From contig CAMWPK010000025.1 in assembly GCA_947176115.1 (NCBI GenBank), positions 1 through 12,097 of the forward strand: DNA of 12,097 nucleotides, in the 5' to 3' direction. The translations under genes were made by a program, and so were the position numbers. Source of the DNA: an uncultured Clostridia bacterium. Lineage in GTDB: Bacteria > Bacillota > Clostridia > Christensenellales > UBA3700. Of the stretch, positions 1 to 6,855 are shown one piece after another (within the stretch, counting starts at the first letter, position 1; each line of letters opens with the position of its first letter). The notes beneath the pieces were generated by a model. It was not told the origin of the DNA and did no database searches. It saw only the letters and a list, made by a program, of their open reading frames with translations.

Positions 1-1
1 G

Positions 2-46
2 TACCGCAACTTACCGTACGTGGGCATACTTGAAATAACTAATTGA
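2..46 (+). CDS. Possible C-terminal tail of an upstream gene (partial)
   Basis: Reading from base 2 gives an open frame of 14 codons ending in LPYVGILEITN and a TGA at 44-46, just before the cca ribosome binding site. The other two forward frames also close within the first 36 bases, so openness is weak evidence. The tail reads like ordinary protein and its stop lies close to cca, which would fit an upstream operon partner. The family cannot be identified from so few residues. This is inference only. Confidence 0.2.
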   Translation, partial: YRNLPYVGILEITN

Positions 47-47
47 C

Positions 48-52
48 GAGGT
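48..52 (+). promoter_or_regulatory. Ribosome binding site that sets the TTG start of cca
   Basis: GAGGT at 48-52 lies 7 bases before the TTG at 60. No ATG occurs in this frame before the conserved GGCVRD motif, so this Shine-Dalgarno sequence is what supports the TTG start. Confidence 0.65.
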
Positions 53-59
53 CATTAAA

Positions 60-1394
60 TTGTTTGACGAAAGTGTGAGAGAAGAGCTTGAAGAACTTGC
101 AAGTTATTTCCCAATTGACAAACCTTTATACGCCGTAGGCGGTTGCGTACGCGATTACTTGAGAGGCAAAGAGTTTTACGACGTTGACCTGTCGGGCGGA
201 GTGAAGCCTGAAGAGTTGATAGACTTGCTTGGCAAAACGCCGTTTGGAGTGGTCAGCGCATCGCCAAGACTGGGTACTGTGATTATCAAAGGGAAAAACA
301 CCTATGAGTACACTACTTTTCGAATTGACAGTTATCCTGCGGGAAGCGGAATACACACGCCCACTAACGTGCAGTTTACCGACGACTTGACGGTAGACGC
401 GAAAAGACGCGACTTTAAGTGCAACGCTATTTATTACAATATAAAGGAAAGACAAATAATAGATCCGCTCGGCGGTATAGAAGATATAAAGCAAGTCATA
501 CTGTCAACTACTATTTCTCCCGACGTCGTGCTGTCGCAAGACGGTTTGAGGATATTGCGACTTGCGCGCTTTGTGTCCAAGTTGGGATATGAGATAGAAG
601 AGCATACTTATGACAGCGCAAAAAGACTTGCGAGCAGATTGCGCGAGATAAGCGTAGAGAGAATTAGGGAAGAGCTCAACAAGATTTTAGAAGGAGATCA
701 TTGCTACAGAGCGCTGTGTCTTATGCGAGATATAGGGGTATTGTCAATCATACTTCCCGAACTTGCTCAAAACGACGGCGTCAAACAAAAAGAGCAGTAT
801 CACAAATACGACGTGTTGGAGCACACTTTCAAAGTTGTCGAGGCTTGTCCGCCTCAAGTGAGATTGGCGGGACTTTTTCACGATATAGCAAAGGGGACGT
901 GTCAGGCAAAGGACGGCAATACGTACTTTCATAATATCGAAGGCGCGCAAATGACGAGAGATATAATGACTAGGCTTAAATATCCCACACGTCAGATAGA
1001 GCGTACTTCAAGAATGGTAGAACTGCATATGTTCGACGTCAACGGCAATACAAAGGAGAGCAAGTGCCGACGTTTTATTGCAAATAATCTCGACATATTT
1101 GACAATATGCTGGCGCTGTTTGAGGCAGACAGCATAGGTACGGGATATTTTGACGGTTCTAGGACGGCGGATAAGTTGAGAAAAATATATGCTAAAATGC
1201 TTGAAGAAAAAGTGCCGATGAGCATAAAGGAACTTGCAGTGGACGGCAACGATTTGAAAGCCTTAGGCTTTGACGGAAAGGCGATAGGACAGATTCTTAA
1301 CGAGATATGGGGCTTGGCGTTGAGAGGTTGCGTAGTCAACCAAAAGGACGCGCTTTTAGACGTTGTGAAGAGAAGGATAAAAAGGTATAGATAA
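60..1394 (+). CDS. cca: CCA tRNA nucleotidyltransferase (class II, with HD domain)
   Basis: The enzyme adds or repairs the 3'-terminal CCA of tRNAs from CTP and ATP without a nucleic-acid template and acts in the cytoplasm. The 444-residue product shows the class II nucleotidyltransferase core: GGCVRD at residues 27-32, the catalytic pair D41/D43 in DVDL, RRDF at 116-119, and the nucleotide-selection helix GLRILRLARF at 162-171 followed by SVERIREE (198-205). An HD domain follows (EH at 254-255, HD at 274-275), and the C-terminal tail resembles Firmicutes-type CCA enzymes. The start is TTG, chosen for the GAGGT site 7 bases upstream. The stop TAA overlaps the next ATG by one base. Family members can be CC-, A- or CCA-adding or poly(A) polymerases; full CCA addition is the default reading, since no second homologue is visible here. 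Confidence 0.94.
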   Translation: MFDESVREELEELASYFPIDKPLYAVGGCVRDYLRGKEFYDVDLSGGVKPEELIDLLGKTPFGVVSASPRLGTVIIKGKNTYEYTTFRIDSYPAGSGIHTPTNVQFTDDLTVDAKRRDFKCNAIYYNIKERQIIDPLGGIEDIKQVILSTTISPDVVLSQDGLRILRLARFVSKLGYEIEEHTYDSAKRLASRLREISVERIREELNKILEGDHCYRALCLMRDIGVLSIILPELAQNDGVKQKEQYHKYDVLEHTFKVVEACPPQVRLAGLFHDIAKGTCQAKDGNTYFHNIEGAQMTRDIMTRLKYPTRQIERTSRMVELHMFDVNGNTKESKCRRFIANNLDIFDNMLALFEADSIGTGYFDGSRTADKLRKIYAKMLEEKVPMSIKELAVDGNDLKALGFDGKAIGQILNEIWGLALRGCVVNQKDALLDVVKRRIKRYR

Positions 1395-2878
1395 TGGAAT
1401 TAGTATTATTGATAGTCGCTATAGTATTGCTTGTTGCATCTGTTGCGTTGAGTATCGCTAATCTTTTTGTGTCAAAGAAAAAGCGCAATGGAATAGAAAA
1501 AGACGGAAGCGTAATCGGCGAGATAGAAACTCTCAACGATAATCTCAACGAAGTAAAGAATCTTATCAACGAACATACTTCTAAAGAACGCGAGATTTTA
1601 TCTAGCAATTTAACAGGCGTAATAAACGCTTCTAACGGCGGGCTTGCGCCTATGTTAGCTGAATATATGAAGAGTTTTAAGAATACGCTTGACGATAATC
1701 TTAAGACGACAAAAGAAACTTTGGAAGAAATACGCAGAGAGTTGAAAGAGGCTAGTATTGAAATGAGCAGAAGCACAGACGAGGCGCTGGGTTCTCTTAA
1801 AAAAGATACGCAAGAAGCTCTTGATAGAATGGGCAAGACTACGGAAAACTCTCTTGACAGAATAGGTATTTCTCTAAAAGATTCGCTCAAAGAGTTGCGC
1901 GACGACAATAAGACCCAACTTGAAAGTGTGCAAAGAAGCAACGAAGCTCAACTTGAAAAAATGAGGGCGACCGTTGATGAAAAACTCAACGAAACGCTGG
2001 ATAAGCGAATCAAAAACGCATTTGAGATGGTCAATAATTCTCTTTCGCAGGTTCAGCAAGGCTTTGGCGAAATGAGAGAATTGACAGGCAAGGTGAGCAA
2101 TCTCAACAAGATGTTTACCAACGTTAAGACGAGAGGCGGATGGGGAGAAGTGGCTTTGGAGAGCTTACTGGATCAAATTCTATCGCCTGAGCAATATCAT
2201 TGTCAGTTTAGACTTGATAGCAAATCTAGAGAAATGGTAGACTTTGCAATAGTTATGCCGGGGCAAGGAGAGAGGGTTTATCTGCCTATAGACTCTAAAT
2301 TCCCTTTAGATAAATATATCAATTTAGTTGAGATAAGCGAAAGCGGGGATTTCGAAAAGACGGAGAGCGCAAGAAAGGAGTTATTCAATACAGTCAAGGA
2401 AGAGACAAAGAGTATATCGAGAAAGTATATTATCACAGGCGTTACGACGCGCTATGCAATAATGTATTTACCTAGCGAAGGATTGTACGCAGAGATAGCT
2501 AAAAACAGCGCTTTGACGGCGCATATTCAAAATGAGTATCACGTGACGGTATGCGGACCTACTACGATTACGGCGCTTCTCAATTCATTGCAAATGGGCT
2601 TTACTACACTAAAGATTCAAGAGAGAAGTTCGGAGATTGCCAAGGCGTTGCAAGATTTCCAAAAAGACTTTACGAAGTATACCAATCTTGTATCCAGCAT
2701 AAAGAAGAATGCCAATACGATGGTAAATACCATTGGCGAAGTCGAAAAGCGAAATGAGTTAATAACCAAAAGACTTGCAAGAGTAAGTTCGGGCTTACCT
2801 AATGACGAAGAGCAAAAATTAATTGCCTCGGATATAGTCGTAGGTGCAAGCGATACAGATGGAGAAGTAGGAGAATAA
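1394..2878 (+). CDS. rmuC: RmuC family DNA recombination protein
   Basis: RmuC-family proteins limit certain recombination events such as inverted-repeat rearrangements in E. coli; their biochemical activity is poorly defined but the core resembles nuclease folds. The 494-residue product begins with one hydrophobic membrane segment (about residues 3-25) followed by SKKKR, so it is probably membrane-anchored with the rest cytoplasmic. Residues of roughly 40-240 are a long charged coiled coil rich in E, K and L. The RmuC domain follows, with GGWGE at 248-252, LPIDSKFPLDKY at 297-308 and the signature MYLPSEGLYAEIA further on. The ATG overlaps the cca stop (TAATG) and its own TAA overlaps the next ATG in the same way, so translation is probably coupled. 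Length and domain order fit the family. Confidence 0.93.
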   Translation: MELVLLIVAIVLLVASVALSIANLFVSKKKRNGIEKDGSVIGEIETLNDNLNEVKNLINEHTSKEREILSSNLTGVINASNGGLAPMLAEYMKSFKNTLDDNLKTTKETLEEIRRELKEASIEMSRSTDEALGSLKKDTQEALDRMGKTTENSLDRIGISLKDSLKELRDDNKTQLESVQRSNEAQLEKMRATVDEKLNETLDKRIKNAFEMVNNSLSQVQQGFGEMRELTGKVSNLNKMFTNVKTRGGWGEVALESLLDQILSPEQYHCQFRLDSKSREMVDFAIVMPGQGERVYLPIDSKFPLDKYINLVEISESGDFEKTESARKELFNTVKEETKSISRKYIITGVTTRYAIMYLPSEGLYAEIAKNSALTAHIQNEYHVTVCGPTTITALLNSLQMGFTTLKIQERSSEIAKALQDFQKDFTKYTNLVSSIKKNANTMVNTIGEVEKRNELITKRLARVSSGLPNDEEQKLIASDIVVGASDTDGEVGE

Positions 2879-3693
2879 TGAAGATTGATTTGCATATACA
2901 TAGCGTATTAAGCGACGGTACGGACGCGCCGGAGGAAATAGTAGACAAGGCGGAAAGACTAGGCATAAAATGTATGTCTATCACCGATCACGATTGCATA
3001 AAGGCAAATTCTGAAGTTAAAGAATACGCTTTATCCAAGGGCATACAATATATTAACGGAGTTGAGCTCTCAACGTTTTCTAATCAAGAGATACACATTT
3101 TGGGTTACGCATTTGACGGTAACAACGACGCGCTTTTAGAAAAGCTAGAATATTTTGAGAGCAAGCGCAAGGAAAGAGCTTCGCTGATAATAGACAGACT
3201 GTATTCTTTGGGAATTAAGATTGACAAAGATACCTTGCCTAGAGATAGCGCAAGCGTGGGCAGACTTCATATAGCAAAACTCATGGTATCGGCAGGATAC
3301 GTATCCAGTATTCCCGAAGCATTTGACAAGTATCTTGGAGTCAACGGCAAGGCGTATTATCCGTCAAAGAGAATTACTCCTATTCAAGGCGTAAAACTAA
3401 TTAAGGAAGCGGGCGGTTTTGCCGTAATAGCCCATCCGTTGAGGTTTGTCCAACAGCGTAAAATAGAGATGCTTATCGACGGCTTAAAACCATTCGGTTT
3501 GGAGGGGATTGAAGCGTACTATCCTACGCACGACGAGATGATGAGCAAGACGATACTTTCTTTAGCCAAGAGAAAAGGACTAATGGCTACCGGCGGTACG
3601 GATTATCACGGCGCCAACAGAAATATAGAGCTTGGTAGCGTAGAGTATAATTTAGACGGATATACGGCGTCAAAACTCGGTATAAGAAAATAG
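2878..3693 (+). CDS. PHP-domain phosphoesterase, TrpH/YciV type (RNase AM-like)
   Basis: This 271-residue protein is a PHP metallo-phosphoesterase of the subfamily that includes E. coli YciV (RNase AM, a 5'-3' exoribonuclease that also trims rRNA 5' ends) and 3',5'-nucleoside bisphosphate phosphatases. Likely metal ligands are visible in order: H6 and H8 in DLHIHS, D13, H38 in ITDHD, E63 in GVELS, H73 in IHILGY, H186 in IAHP, H218, then D242 and H244 in GGTDYHG. The middle part, GRLHIAKLMVSAGYV then the AFDKYLG stretch, is typical of TrpH proteins rather than of DNA polymerase PHP domains or histidinol phosphatases. The start overlaps the rmuC stop as TAATG. The substrate (RNA 5' ends or small nucleotides such as pAp) cannot be decided from sequence; the neighbouring cca gene makes an RNA role attractive but unproven. 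Confidence 0.88.
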   Translation: MKIDLHIHSVLSDGTDAPEEIVDKAERLGIKCMSITDHDCIKANSEVKEYALSKGIQYINGVELSTFSNQEIHILGYAFDGNNDALLEKLEYFESKRKERASLIIDRLYSLGIKIDKDTLPRDSASVGRLHIAKLMVSAGYVSSIPEAFDKYLGVNGKAYYPSKRITPIQGVKLIKEAGGFAVIAHPLRFVQQRKIEMLIDGLKPFGLEGIEAYYPTHDEMMSKTILSLAKRKGLMATGGTDYHGANRNIELGSVEYNLDGYTASKLGIRK

Positions 3694-3738
3694 AGCGGTA
3701 TGCTTTATTGAATAAAAACATTATAAGGAGAACAGTTT

Positions 3739-4206
3739 ATGATACTTACGTTCAAACAAAAAATGATGTCGCTTGCAGGCAAGTATGAGATCTACGATGA
3801 AGAAGGACAAATTGCCTACAAGATTCAAGGTAGAGTGCGTGTCCCAAAGAAATACGATATCTACAATACTCAAGGGGAAAAGATTGCCTATCTCAAGTCA
3901 AAATACTTTGACATTTTACCGCAATTCAGACTTTTTATTAACGAACAGGAAGTGGGCAGAGTTAAAAGAAAATTTTCGTTTTTCTCTCAAAAATTCCAAG
4001 TTGATTGCAATGACTGGAGAGTTGAGGGAGATGTAATAGGACACAATTATTCCATTGTGGACGCCGATAATTCTTTGGTTGCGACTTTGGAAAGGAAGCT
4101 ATGGAAATTGACCGATCAATACGTCATTGATATAGTAGATCCTAAAGACGCGCTTTTAGTGCTTATGATAGTTTTGGCAATAGACGCAGAAGGAGAAGGT
4201 CACTGA
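3739..4206 (+). CDS. LURP-one-related (LOR/YxjI-type) protein
   Basis: The 155-residue product matches the LURP-one-related family, a small beta-barrel with a C-terminal helix that is structurally related to Tubby and phospholipid scramblases. Visible features are the repeated strand pattern with YEIYDEEG, YDIYNTQGEKIAYL and YSIVDADNSLVATL, and a C-terminal hydrophobic helix DALLVLMIVLAID, which in this fold packs inside the barrel rather than crossing the membrane. There is no signal peptide. A strong ribosome binding site, AAGGAG at 3725-3730, lies 8 bases before the ATG. The gene follows the PHP gene after 45 bases with no clear promoter or terminator between, so it is probably the last gene of the cca operon. 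It ends in TGA, the only TGA stop in the window. No enzymatic function is established for bacterial members. Confidence 0.8.
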   Translation: MILTFKQKMMSLAGKYEIYDEEGQIAYKIQGRVRVPKKYDIYNTQGEKIAYLKSKYFDILPQFRLFINEQEVGRVKRKFSFFSQKFQVDCNDWRVEGDVIGHNYSIVDADNSLVATLERKLWKLTDQYVIDIVDPKDALLVLMIVLAIDAEGEGH

Positions 4207-4210
4207 GCTT

Positions 4211-4236
4211 ATACCCGATGGTTTTCCATCGGGTAT
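4211..4236 (+). terminator. Hairpin terminator after the LOR gene
   Basis: A perfect 11-bp inverted repeat, ATACCCGATGG (4211-4221) and CCATCGGGTAT (4226-4236), is separated by a TTTT loop and starts 4 bases after the LOR stop. The following tract is only CTTTCG, so the U-run is poor, but stem strength and position fit the end of the cca-rmuC-PHP-LOR operon. Confidence 0.7.
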
Positions 4237-4329
4237 CTTTCGTCAACTTAACAAGCGCGATAGAATAGTTTTATTTTCTGAGCTGAATTATGCGCGGACA
4301 GTATCGGTATGCTTTTTATGCGTATATCG

Positions 4330-4359
4330 TTGACATGAATATCTAAATTAAGTCATAAT
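4330..4359 (+). promoter_or_regulatory. Predicted sigma-A promoter of the lipid kinase gene
   Basis: A consensus -35 TTGACA (4330-4335) and a near-consensus -10 CATAAT (4354-4359) are separated by 18 bases. Transcription would start near 4366, giving a leader of roughly 37 bases before the ATG at 4403. The promoter lies downstream of the hairpin terminator, consistent with a new transcription unit. The stretch 4237-4329 upstream of it shows no other feature I can support. Confidence 0.6.
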
Positions 4360-4402
4360 AGTAACGGCGAAAGCCATAACCTACAATAAAGAGAAAGAAA
4401 AT

Positions 4403-5317
4403 ATGAAGAACGTATTTATAGTAAATCCTACCGCGGGAATAAAAAACTCGCTTGAAGAGATACAAGCCAAACTTAAAGAGAAGCAAGGGCTTGATTATGA
4501 AATTTATATTACCAAATCTAAAGGCGACGCAACAAGATACGTTTCGCAAAAGTGTCAGGAATGCGCTGAAGATATCGTATTTTATTCTTGTGGTGGAGAT
4601 GGCACGCTTAATGAAGTGGCAAGCGGTATGGTAGGTCATAAAAATGCGGTATTGGCAATTTATCCGTGCGGAAGCGGTAACGATTACGTCAAGTATTACG
4701 GCGACAAGCAAGAATTTCTCAATATAGACAATCTTCTAGAGGGCAAAGAAACAAAGATTGATTTAATACAGGTAGGCGATAGGTATGCTGTCAATGCCTG
4801 TCACTTTGGATTGGATAGCGTAGTTGCAAAGAAGATGAGCGAAATCAAGTCCAAGAAGATAATCGGTGGCAAGAATGCGTATAATTCCGCTGTTATTTAC
4901 GGCGTGCTCAAGGCGCTAAAGACCAAGTGCAAAGTCATAGGCGACGGAGAAGACATGAATGATGACAAGATACTCATATGCACATGCGTCAACGGCAAAT
5001 ACGTCGGCGGGTCGTATAAATGCGCGCCAAGGTCTATTAACAACGACGGATATATGGAAGTGTGTTGTATAAAACCCGTATCAGTGTTCAAATTCTTAAA
5101 ACTTATGAATCATTACAAGGCAGGAGATTATCTCGATATGCCCACTTTATCGCCATATCTTCATTACAAGAGATGCAAGAAGGTGGAAATTATCGGAGGA
5201 CAAAAGAACTTTTTGATAAGTCTTGACGGAGAAGTTATCTCCGGAGATAGATTTGAAGTCAACGTGCTTCAAGGCGCATTGAGGTTTATCGTTCCAAAAA
5301 CTCTTTGCGAAAATTAA
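4403..5317 (+). CDS. Diacylglycerol kinase family lipid kinase (YegS/DagK/BmrU type)
   Basis: Members phosphorylate diacylglycerol or related lipids with ATP at the inner face of the membrane, returning diacylglycerol to phospholipid synthesis as phosphatidic acid. The 304-residue product carries the family hallmarks: NPTAG at residues 8-12, the nucleotide-binding loop GGDGTLNEV at 64-72, and GSGND in the next segment (YPCGSGNDY). Near the C-terminus SLDGE is the usual catalytic-region aspartate-glutamate motif, followed by the closing beta strands (EVNVLQGALRFIVP). Length is normal for the soluble DagK/YegS class, and no membrane segments are evident. The ribosome binding site is weak (AAAGAGAAAG before the ATG). 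It has its own promoter, and the following gene also has one, so it is probably monocistronic. The exact lipid substrate is not readable from sequence. Confidence 0.9.
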   Translation: MKNVFIVNPTAGIKNSLEEIQAKLKEKQGLDYEIYITKSKGDATRYVSQKCQECAEDIVFYSCGGDGTLNEVASGMVGHKNAVLAIYPCGSGNDYVKYYGDKQEFLNIDNLLEGKETKIDLIQVGDRYAVNACHFGLDSVVAKKMSEIKSKKIIGGKNAYNSAVIYGVLKALKTKCKVIGDGEDMNDDKILICTCVNGKYVGGSYKCAPRSINNDGYMEVCCIKPVSVFKFLKLMNHYKAGDYLDMPTLSPYLHYKRCKKVEIIGGQKNFLISLDGEVISGDRFEVNVLQGALRFIVPKTLCEN

Positions 5318-5328
5318 GCATTATCAAC

Positions 5329-5359
5329 AATTATACTGTAAATTCTGCATAATTATACT
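5329..5359 (+). repeat. 9-bp direct repeat upstream of the acyltransferase promoter
   Basis: AATTATACT occurs at 5329-5337 and again at 5351-5359, 22 bases apart start to start (about two helical turns). The second copy ends one base before the -35 element. The placement suits a tandem activator site, but AT-rich DNA produces such repeats easily. Confidence 0.4.
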
Positions 5360-5360
5360 C

Positions 5361-5389
5361 TTGAATTAATAACTTATTTTGTTTATAAT
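5361..5389 (+). promoter_or_regulatory. Predicted sigma-A promoter of the acyltransferase gene
   Basis: TTGAAT (5361-5366) and a perfect TATAAT (5384-5389) are separated by an optimal 17 bases. The expected start of transcription is near 5396, leaving a leader of about 50 bases before the ATG at 5445. Confidence 0.65.
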
Positions 5390-5426
5390 TTATTTGAAAT
5401 AAATATGGTAATAATCAAATAAATTA
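5386..5426 (+). promoter_or_regulatory. Operator-like inverted repeat over the -10 and start region
   Basis: TAATTTATTTGA (5386-5397) and TCAAATAAATTA (5415-5426) form a perfect 12-bp inverted repeat around 17 bases. A third half-site, AAATAAAT at 5397-5404, pairs with the first arm as a 17-bp palindrome (5388-5404) and lies exactly 20 bases from the matching AAATAAAT at 5417-5424. The element overlaps the -10 and the predicted transcription start, the usual place for a repressor site. No regulator gene is nearby, so the operator role is inference. Confidence 0.45.
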
Positions 5427-5434
5427 CTTTTGAT

Positions 5435-5439
5435 AGAGG
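5435..5439 (+). promoter_or_regulatory. Ribosome binding site that decides the acyltransferase start
   Basis: AGAGG at 5435-5439 lies 5 bases before the ATG at 5445. The in-frame TTG at 5430 has no Shine-Dalgarno sequence upstream, so the ATG is preferred. Confidence 0.65.
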
Positions 5440-5444
5440 TTGAA

Positions 5445-6725
5445 ATGGAAAAATTAAAAGCAGAACTGTGGGACAAAGTTCAATATATTTTCAGAAATTA
5501 TTATGACAGAATGATTCACTCTGCCGTAGTCTATGACGGAGAAATAGACTTGGATATTTTGCGTAAGTCAATATTCCGCGTGGTGACTCATTTTCCTATT
5601 TTGCGTTCAAGTTTTCACAGTAGCGCTATAAACCCATATTGGGAAGTCAATGAAGATTACACTGTTGAAGAAATGGCGCAAAAAGTCATTTGCGACGATC
5701 TAAAATCAAGCGCGCTTACTTTTCTGGCAAAGGAGATAAGCTATAAGGCAAAACTGCAATTCGAGATCACTTTGCACGTTTGCAGAGGACAAAGCGCCAT
5801 TACGGTTCTTGTCAATCACATGTGTTTGGACGGAGCAGATTTCAAGTACTTTATAAGCAAAATCGTAGAGGGATACAATTTGATTGCTAGCGGAGGAGAT
5901 ATATCCGACTTAGAGCTCAAAAATGGTAGTCGCAGTTATTCGCAAATTTACAAGGATATGAGCGAAGAAGAGGCGGAAGAAGCCAAGAAACTTTACAAGA
6001 ACGTGTCGCATACGGGCGTCAAAAATAAATTTGATTTTACAGACGATACGGACTGTCGCACGCGGTTTAACTTCAAGAAACTCACAAATGACACTATAGT
6101 TGCGTTGAAAGCAAAAGGCAAGGAACACGGAGCTACGCTCAACGACGTATTTATGACTGCGTATGCAAGAGCGATATACACTCGTCTAGCGCCCAGCGAC
6201 GATAAGAGATTGGTAATCACCAGTATGAAAAATTTGCGAGATCATATAGAGTCTACAAATTCCGAGAGCGTTACAAATTTGACAGGCTTTATGCCTTGCG
6301 TCTTGCAGGAGTTGGGAGAAAATTTCTACGATACTTTGCAAAAAGTATCAGATCAAAACGACGCTTCCAAGCAAGATAAGTATTGCGGACTTTACGGCAT
6401 ACCATTGCTTTCGTTGGCGTTTAAGTTGTTCCCATATTCTATTGCGGAGTTTGCGATCAAGATAGGCTATGAAAATCCTCTCATTGGCATGTCCAATATA
6501 GGAATAATACCGGATGGCTACTTGGAGCTTGAGGGAGTGAAATGTATATACGCTTTTATGACGGGAGCGACCAAGTTTAAGCCGTATATACAGTTGACAA
6601 GCACCACTTTCAAGGGCGAAACAACTCTTTGTATTGCGCAAAAGTGCAGTGATAAAGACGAGGAAAAGATAATAGAATTGTTGGACGCAATAGAGCGGGA
6701 GCTTATGGAGTTTTTGCAAGGCTAG
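5445..6725 (+). CDS. Stand-alone condensation/acyltransferase-superfamily protein
   Basis: The 426-residue protein belongs to the chloramphenicol-acetyltransferase-like fold shared by NRPS condensation domains, PapA and wax-ester synthases, and alcohol acetyltransferases. The evidence is the catalytic motif HxxxDG, seen as HMCLDG with H125 and D129, near the middle of the first half. Also typical are the N-terminal substrate-tunnel pattern (HFPILRSSF), a second-half segment ATLNDVFMTAYARAI, and GMSNIGIIP resembling the conserved strand near the second subdomain. It is one enzyme of normal superfamily length with no adenylation or carrier domain attached or nearby, so it probably transfers an acyl group from a CoA or a carrier protein encoded elsewhere. 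The acceptor is unknown; proximity to a lipid kinase hints at a lipid or glycolipid but is not proof. It has its own promoter with operator-like repeats and is followed by the secA promoter. Confidence 0.75.
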   Translation: MEKLKAELWDKVQYIFRNYYDRMIHSAVVYDGEIDLDILRKSIFRVVTHFPILRSSFHSSAINPYWEVNEDYTVEEMAQKVICDDLKSSALTFLAKEISYKAKLQFEITLHVCRGQSAITVLVNHMCLDGADFKYFISKIVEGYNLIASGGDISDLELKNGSRSYSQIYKDMSEEEAEEAKKLYKNVSHTGVKNKFDFTDDTDCRTRFNFKKLTNDTIVALKAKGKEHGATLNDVFMTAYARAIYTRLAPSDDKRLVITSMKNLRDHIESTNSESVTNLTGFMPCVLQELGENFYDTLQKVSDQNDASKQDKYCGLYGIPLLSLAFKLFPYSIAEFAIKIGYENPLIGMSNIGIIPDGYLELEGVKCIYAFMTGATKFKPYIQLTSTTFKGETTLCIAQKCSDKDEEKIIELLDAIERELMEFLQG

Positions 6726-6773
6726 AAAGGATATTTCGACAATTTTTACTCAAAATTTTCCATAGTTATTCTC

Positions 6774-6804
6774 AATGGGCATTTCATACGTTGACTTGCC
6801 CATT
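6774..6804 (+). other. Inverted repeat spanning the secA -35 region
   Basis: AATGGGCA (6774-6781) and TGCCCATT (6797-6804) form a perfect 8-bp stem around a 15-base loop, and the loop carries the TTGACT taken as the secA -35. No U-run follows, so it is a poor intrinsic terminator for the acyltransferase gene 50 bases upstream. A protein-binding dyad or a weak terminator are both possible. Confidence 0.45.
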
Positions 6805-6820
6805 ATTTATATGCTAATAT
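6791..6820 (+). promoter_or_regulatory. Predicted promoter of secA (extended -10)
   Basis: TTGACT (6791-6796) is followed after 18 bases by TAATAT (6815-6820), which is preceded by TGC, giving an extended -10. Transcription would start near 6827, leaving a leader of about 29 bases before the ATG at 6856. The rest of the 130-base gap (6726-6773) is AT-rich with no other feature I can support. Confidence 0.55.
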
Positions 6821-6855
6821 TATTGTTGGCAGAAATTACCAAAGGTAGGTGAAAA

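Noticed and set aside
1336..1941. A 201-residue open frame on the minus strand opposite rmuC.
   Set aside because: It is the mirror of the rmuC coiled-coil coding region, low in complexity (serine- and leucine-rich) and without a ribosome binding site or recognisable domain.
1347..4159. The 13-mer GACGCGCTTTTAG occurs three times (1347-1359, 3127-3139, 4147-4159).
   Set aside because: All three are in frame and encode Asp-Ala-Leu-Leu in cca, the PHP gene and the LOR gene; shared codon preference explains them better than a DNA motif.
4282..4326. Repeated TATGC-like words upstream of the lipid kinase promoter.
   Set aside because: Spacing is irregular and the possible stem needs G-U pairs; it also lies before the predicted transcription start, so no RNA role is supported.
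5430..5444. TTG at 5430 as the acyltransferase start, adding five residues.
   Set aside because: It has no Shine-Dalgarno sequence, while the ATG at 5445 has AGAGG at the right distance.
6837..6847. Small TACC-AAA-GGTA hairpin near the secA ribosome binding site, as a possible regulatory switch.
   Set aside because: A 4-bp stem with a 3-base loop is too weak to support a regulatory claim.
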